Shown here: positions 58,376 through 64,000 of the stretch, piece after piece
Numbering within the stretch: the first letter of the stretch is position 1
Layout: each line of letters starts with the position of its first letter
From: Siphonodentalium dalli
Taxonomy: Eukaryota > Mollusca > Scaphopoda > Gadilida > Siphonodentaliidae
Direction: 5' to 3'
NCBI GenBank assembly: GCA_032622095.1
Contig: CP136068.1
Coordinates: 11,951,729 to 12,015,728, forward strand
DNA: 64,000 bases
The notes under the pieces: generated by a model
Seen by the model: only the letters and a program-made list of their open reading frames with translations
Told to the model about the DNA's origin: nothing
Databases searched by the model: none
Translations under genes and position numbers: made by a program

Positions 58376-61290
58376 TGTAATAAAGAAGACAGTTTGAAGA
58401 AAGTAATGTATAACACGGGAAACGGGAAAACTTGAAATGTGCATGGAAGTATGCAAATTTCCCACATAAAATTTGAAAGCTAGTTTATAGTATACTTGTA
58501 TTATAATTTATATTTAAGGCTAATAATATGATATTGGTGGCGTTACCATTTCTGACTATGGTTTTCTTGTTAACTTGTGCTCACGAGAAGTCGCTTTCTA
58601 GTGAATGTCATGCTCGCTATTTATAATAGATATGAATACGCATATGAGTCACATCAAGGCTACGAGATTAAGACTCTTTTATTTGGAGCCAGCTGCGGAA
58701 AATAAAGTAATGTCGAATCCTATATTGCTATACTGTACAGGTTTAATTTTCATACCTGTGTACCACACATTACATGATTTAAATTGCCTGTCCGCCTATC
58801 CAACTTTCCTTCCTTCCGTCTGGACGCCTAACTAGCAGCCGACTCATACTGCGTCGGTATTTTCTTTTCGTCAACATGTCTTATTCTCAGTTGCGTTGTG
58901 GTATCGAACTATCGATGTTGGGGAAGGGTCGCCTTAGAAATTAACTCCACATTTAAAATAATTTTGTTTTGAGTATAATTCCATATTTGACATCCAGGTA
59001 TCGGAGACGATAATATATACATATATGTATATATAGAGGGAGAGAGAGTGTGTGTGAGAGGGGAGGGAAGGGTGAGAGGGAGAGAGAGAGAGGGGGAGAG
59101 AGGGGAAGGGAGAGAGAGGGGGGGATAGATAATCTCTAATGAGTTTATTCGAGCTGATCTTAGCGAGGCTTGAACCGACTTTAATGGACGAGGTTAATAA
59201 ATTGTATATAATTGGGACGAATTTGAAATCCACTTGATCACATAACCACATTTTAACAAGGAAAACGAGCTAAAAAAAACTGCGATTAAAAAAAATAATA
59301 TTGATTTCCTTACCACAACACAAGAGGAAGTAAAGACACCTTCGAGACAAACTAATGTTCCATTTTAATGTGTCTTTTCATTTTGGCAAAATTGTATATA
59401 TTGTATCATTAAAAGAGCCATTGCATATTTCCATATATCCACTAAATGGCGAATAGGTGCGTGCTTCCCGGGATACTTGACATCACACCAGCAATGACCG
59501 CGCGGATTAATACTATTTTCGAAAAACCTCGCATGACACCAACACTAGATATTGCAATTTTTTGTCCAACTTCTTTGCATTGACGAAAATAGATACAAAA
59601 ACAAAGAGGCAAATTGTGGGACTATCATTTTTGGTCGCCAGCCAGAGTGTGTTATACTGTCGTATACGGTTGTGAATCGTCTCGGCCGACGCCGTAAATA
59701 TATCCATTCTGCATGCATTTTCAGCTTCTTTTAAGGATATTGATATTTTAAAAAAAGGTATAAACACAGTTAATAAACTCGCTTTATAAAATGTTATATC
59801 CCAACATAACTCGTTGGGGATCCTCTATATAAATCATTATTATCCGTCCTTAATTACCACTATATATTTTCCGTGAACACGGGCATGGATTTCATGGAAT
59901 GCACCTCCAGAACTTTGACATGTAGACTAAAACCGCAATTTTTAAGTTATCTATCCCTTTACTTTTTATTTTGTTTAAAGTGTTGCTCATTATTTTTCAG
60001 TTTCTGATAACCACACCCGCCCCCTATTTCGAAGAATTTTAACTAATACTTTCATACAAACACCTTTATTAAAGTAACTAAACGATCAATAATGTTTTCG
60101 AGGACATCTTTATATGTAGGGCCTACCTGCTAATCAGAATATGACTAAAACAACTCATGTTATGGTAGGCTAAGTGGTGACATTTTCGTATGAACAAGTC
60201 AACTTTACAGAAAATACAAAACCGCTGGGTGCACTAAGAAGGAAAATGTTCAGGTACATGTAAGTTGGGAATTTTGTGATGTTCTAATCTGAGAATGCTC
60301 GTTTAGCGACAAATATATTATGTGACTTGGTCTCTATATCTTCACATGTGGGGACCAGTAAATACACAGTACTGTATTGAATCCAGGACATGTGCATTGT
60401 ATAACGAAGGCACAGTTCCAAACATTATTGATGCAGCATAACGGGCTTATACGCAGAACTAAGCTGCCCGATCAGTGACATATACGTCGTATACAAATGA
60501 AAATTACCGTTCAACGAGTCGCACAATCGTCGTTGTTATGGTCGAAGCGGGGCGTTGCCAAATAGTTGACATTTTTACTGCATTTCTGTGTTAAGTTTAA
60601 CCGAATATTGCGTCAGAGAGAGATATGTTTATTTGTAGCCCAAGAAATGACTTTTTGCGATCAGTTCGCGGTTTTATCTAATTATCCAGATTTGACCGAG
60701 CCGATTGTGACTCATTTTATGTATATATCTCATCTTCGTATGTATTCCGTGAATCAACCTGGTGAACGTGCAAAGTCTACTCAACACGACGAATACAAGA
60801 AGACGCCCACATTTATCGTCCCAATTCAGTAAAAAAGCCCCTTTATCTACATGTAAGTTTGTCATAAAATGTCACGTATAATAAGGTCGCAGAATCGTTA
60901 AACGGCCGTAGCACCGTGGTTGTCAAGCCGCAGAATCGTGGAATTGGTCGTAGAATCGTCGAAACGATTGTGCCGTGTCAACATGTTCATTACACAACGA
61001 CGTTATCAATATATATTCAACTTATTTGATTATGAAATAAGCCATAGTGGACTTGTTACCGTTATTCAGTTTTATGGCGCGAAAACGGATTATAAACAGC
61101 GTTATAAACAGATTATAACAGCGTTGAACTGATTATAAACAGATTATAAACAGCGTTGAACTGGTAAGTCGATATAGGTTCATACTAGCAGTGTGACCCG
61201 GCTTTGTGCGGGTTAAAGTGGTGTCTCTATTTGGGGACATTTTCTATGAGAAAAGAGAATATTCGTGCTAAGAGTACTTATTGTCTACGG
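58298..61290. repeat. ~3.0-kb tandem duplication, copy 2
   Basis: Near-identical repeat of 55299-58297 (see there). It begins GTCAATTCAAGGTCAAATCG and ends 'gtacttattgtctacgg', after which the 12-bp array starts. Differences from copy 1 include attcCatatt (58980), gcttCccggg (59465), cctGgtgaac (60762) and cccctTtatc (60841). Confidence 0.96.
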
Positions 61291-61318
61291 TACATTTCGG
61301 AAGACTATTAAAATAAGC

Positions 61319-61940
61319 ATGTCCATCAGTATGTCCATCAGTATGTCCATCAGTATGTCTATCAGTATGTCTAGCAGTATGTCCATCAGTATGTCCACCA
61401 GTATGTCCATCAGTATGTCCATCAGCATGTCCATCAGTATGTCCATCAGTATGTCTATCAGTATGTCTAGCAGTATGTCCATCAGTATGTCGATCAGTAT
61501 GTCCATCAGTATGTCCATCAGTATGTCCATCAGTATGTCCATCAGTATGTAAATCAGTATGTCCATCAGTATGTCCATCAGTATGTCCATCAGTATGTCC
61601 ATCAGTATGTACATCAGTATGTCCATCAGTATGTCCATCAGTATGGCCATCAGTATGTCCATCGGTATGTACATCAGTATGTCCATCAGTATGTCCATCA
61701 GTATGTCCATCAGTATGTAAATCAGTATGTCCATCAGTATGTCTACCAGCATGTCCATCAGTATGTCCATCAGTATGTCCATCAGTATGTAAATCAGTAT
61801 GTCCATCAGTATGTCCATCAGTATGTCAATCAGTATGTCTATCAGTATGTTCATCAGTATGTCCATCAGTATGTCTACCAGTATGTCCATCAGTATGCCC
61901 ATCAGTATGTCTATCAGTATGTCCATCAGTATGTCCATCA
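61319..61940. repeat. 12-bp minisatellite, about 52 copies
   Basis: The unit is ATGTCCATCAGT, with variants (gtctatc, gtctagc, gtaaatc, gtacatc, gtccacc, gcccatc). Variant blocks recur in order, pointing to growth in larger steps. The unit length is a multiple of three, so long apparent frames (MSIS repeats on plus, DILM repeats on minus) run through it; these are not genes. It lies immediately inside the Helitron 5' end at 61180, so it may be that element's internal repeat. Confidence 0.96.
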
Positions 61941-62019
61941 TGATTGTCCGGATCAGATCCGTGGGATATCGTGTGTAGTCACTTGAGCAATATTAAACAT
62001 ATTAAACATGTTTGACATT

Positions 62020-62330
62020 AATTTCCACATTTGAGACTCATGTCAAGTTCGATTTTGATTATGGCCTGACGATTGAGTTATCAGTCGTTGTTATACCCCT
62101 TTTCAACTTAGAAATCAAGTTTGTTTGGTTGTCTGGATGCCAACTTGATCAATGTTCAGCATAATTTCTTGATATCCGGTATGTCTTCACATTTGAGGAG
62201 ATACGTGTCAAGTCCGAATTTGGTGATGACCCGTTGGTTTTTGACGGAGTTATGCCTCTTTTGAGACTTGAACATAATTAATTTCTGTGGTGTCTGAATG
62301 ATAGCTTGAACATAATTTAACGTGGATTGA
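62020..62330. repeat. Two imperfect ~165-bp repeats
   Basis: The segments at about 62020-62165 and 62187-62325 share, in order, 'cacatttgag', 'tgtcaagt.cgaattttg', 'gagttat', 'gttat.cctcttt' and 'gtctgaatg/gtctggatg.....cttga'. They look like internal repeats of a transposable element, perhaps the rest of the Helitron starting at 61180. No coding. Confidence 0.6.
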
Positions 62331-63282
62331 GGCTATCGGTTGGGTGAAAGATGACATTCTTCTGTCTCAACCACCCGATCGTCAGCTTGACGCATTACTA
62401 TAGGTTCAATCGCGATTCATCAAATACAATAGATACCTTATCAATACAAACGCTAATGTTAATATCTACAGTACATGTTTCGATGTGCAAACTTGGTAAT
62501 TTCGTATTATTTATTTGATATTTATTATGTATTATTAAAAATGTCCGCTTAAATAATATTCAGGAAATACCTCTATATATTGTATGAACATATTTGGATA
62601 CTAACATAATCGATCTCCTTTGGCGATAATTGGTATCGCAGAGGAAGCCAGAACATAACTGCGTACACAAATAACTTGGCGGTCGAACGTAGGTTGCATT
62701 CGCGTCATGATGTAGCGATACTCAACGGGAATAACTGTAGAACAATTTCCTTACTAAACAAACAGCTGATCCTAAAACAGATACAGAACTATCCGACGAG
62801 GTCTTACCGGATGGGGAAAACAAGCCAACGTCCTGGCGGTCGAAAACAAGCTTCCGTTCTATTTGGTTTGCTGTGGTACTCGAAGGAGATATCTGCAGTT
62901 AGTTTTGTATAACACAACCCTATATGACCTAGGTACGAATCTACATAAAGACGCTATCGCACATAACATACATTTATCGAATGTAATCGGATGTCTTAAA
63001 CAATATAGTCGGATGTCTTAAACAATGCTACTCGCACACTGGGTGGAAGGTGGAGTGAATAACTGATATGGCCATCAACGCACTGGGAATTTCACAAAGC
63101 ACACACCTGCATGTTTGTTGTAGTGTGGACGTCTAATGCATGATTTGCGTATGGTTTCAGCGAAATACGTTGGCATCAATTTCGTTCGTTTGCACTCCGC
63201 AAGGACTTGGATGTCTCTATAGACCGGATGTACGTCATCGTGTATATGGAATGGATCGCTTTTAAACAAATAAAGACCAAGC
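62331..63282. other. Unassigned sequence
   Basis: Frames up to 78 codons without a domain. No element ends seen. Confidence 0.4.
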
Positions 63283-63492
63283 CAACGCAGTACATGTATC
63301 CAAGACAACGCAGTACATGTATCCAAGACAACGCAGTACATGTATCCAAGACAACGCAGTACATGTATCCAAGACAACGCAGTACATGTATCCAAGACAA
63401 CGCAGTACAAGTATCCAAGACAACGCAGTACATGTAACCGAGACAACGCAGTACATGTATCCAAGACAACGCAGTACATGTATTCAAGACAA
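63283..63492. repeat. 23-bp minisatellite, about 9 copies
   Basis: The unit is CAACGCAGTACATGTATCCA+AGA, with few variants. The length is not a multiple of three, so the array is open in several frames on both strands and produces overlapping artefactual frames. It lies 150 bases upstream of the exon at 63643. Confidence 0.95.
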
Positions 63493-63642
63493 TCGATGAC
63501 CAGCCAAATTGTACTCGCTGAATACTTTTAATGTGACGGGAAATAATTATGTATCTTATTTAATCGCGCTCGCATCTCCCTAGATTTATACTAATACTCA
63601 CACATTCATGTATTGTACCAAAGTAGTTTAGGTCTTAGCACG

Positions 63643-63990
63643 ATGATGTTCCATATCTACTTGAGAATGTCTTACGGAGTGCGTTACCTATGTCCATGCA
63701 CCTATGTTTGGATCTTGACTGCGTGTGTAATGAGTGGATGCATATTGTGTATTAGTCTGCCTAATATAGACTTTGGTTGTTCCAGTGGAGAACCTAGTAT
63801 AGCATTTACAAACTTTCACACCTGGAATATTATACGATGTGTTAATGCATGTGTGCATTGCAGACAATGTGTGGCAATTGATTTCAATGTCAGGACCAAA
63901 ATGTGTGTCTTTGCAAATACTTCCGCGTGGGATCCTGGTTGTCGTGGCGACTTAACTTGGCGTCGTTTGGATGTTGGTGACCACCCAGAG
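63643..63990 (+). CDS. PAN/apple-like cysteine-rich secreted protein, exon, partial gene
   Basis: An open frame from the stop at 63592 runs to a clean donor GTAAGA at 63991. Its last part reads TWNIIRCVNACVHCRQCVAI, DFNVRTKMCVFANTSA, WDPGCRGDLTWRRLDV, GDHPE. The pattern C-x3-C-x2-C-x2-C-x-A-I-D-F-N-x5-C-x-F is characteristic of PAN/apple-type modules, disulfide-rich domains of extracellular proteins. From ATG 63643 (or 63667) a hydrophobic stretch YVWILTACVMSGCILCISL could be a signal peptide, making this a first coding exon. Alternatively the acceptor 'tttggttgttccag' at 63785 would make it an internal exon (63786-63990). The remaining gene lies beyond the window. No lesion was seen. Confidence 0.6.
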
Positions 63991-64000
63991 GTAAGACATG
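63991..64000 (+). promoter_or_regulatory. 5' splice site
   Basis: CCCAGAG followed by GTAAGACATG fits the eukaryotic splice donor consensus (AG then GTAAG) and closes the PAN-like exon in phase 0. Confidence 0.6.

Noticed and set aside
57573-60832. Identical small proteins at 57573/60566, 55606/58605 and 57927/60920 as evidence of conserved genes
   Set aside because: The copies are in a >99% identical tandem duplication, so identity reflects recent origin and says nothing about selection.
61265-61941. Long MSIS and DILM repeat frames
   Set aside because: By-product of the 12-bp minisatellite; open on both strands, with no sequence outside the array.

Overview
This window is non-coding-rich, AT-rich eukaryotic DNA. 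It has intron splice sites, many decayed transposable elements, minisatellites, and almost no long open frames. The domain content (an integrin alpha exon, a PAN/apple-like secreted exon) and the repeat style (Helitron ends, TTAA, hAT and TA MITEs, LINE 3' ends, frequent acatgtat strings) suggest a marine invertebrate. A mollusc or another lophotrochozoan is my best guess, but the species is not determined. Nothing looks prokaryotic or viral.

Only two stretches look like parts of live host genes. One is a minus-strand exon at 39733-39863 that matches the first FG-GAP blade of integrin alpha chains, with good acceptor and donor sites. Its 3' half has been tandemly copied four more times downstream (38904-39304). 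The other is the right edge of the window (63643-63990), a plus-strand exon for a cysteine-rich PAN/apple-like secreted protein, ending in a clean GTAAG donor and running out of the window. A broken C2H2 zinc-finger gene lies on the minus strand at about 35.95-36.5 kb.

Layout: 0-14 kb is mostly unassigned AT-rich sequence with one short tandem array (2.9 kb), a possible promoter with two NRF1-type palindromes (8.5-8.8 kb), and small palindromes. 14.2-20.9 kb holds a 302-bp tandem duplication, a TIR element, a LINE tail fragment, and two minisatellites each bracketed by short direct repeats. 21.0-23.4 kb is a 5'-truncated, mutated LINE reverse transcriptase. 23.96-29.43 kb is one large compound inverted-repeat element whose interior is a degenerate ~190-bp tandem repeat. 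From 29.5 to 49.3 kb lie six members of a TTAA-flanked MITE family with near-perfect 69-bp palindromes; one was hit by a Helitron with textbook A|TC...CTAG|T ends. The same span contains a hAT element with a perfect 8-bp target duplication, a TA element, a 50-copy 24-bp minisatellite inside the presumed integrin intron, and several foldbacks. 50.5-53.8 kb contains two AAGGTAC TIR elements and more foldbacks. 54.8-61.3 kb is a very recent ~3.0-kb tandem duplication, bordered by Helitron termini with a tiny hybrid Helitron at the junction. 61.3-63.5 kb contains 12-bp and 23-bp minisatellites.

The strongest theme is structural: inverted-repeat and rolling-circle elements nested in, duplicating, and reshaping this locus, including multiplication of an integrin half-exon together with its splice donor.
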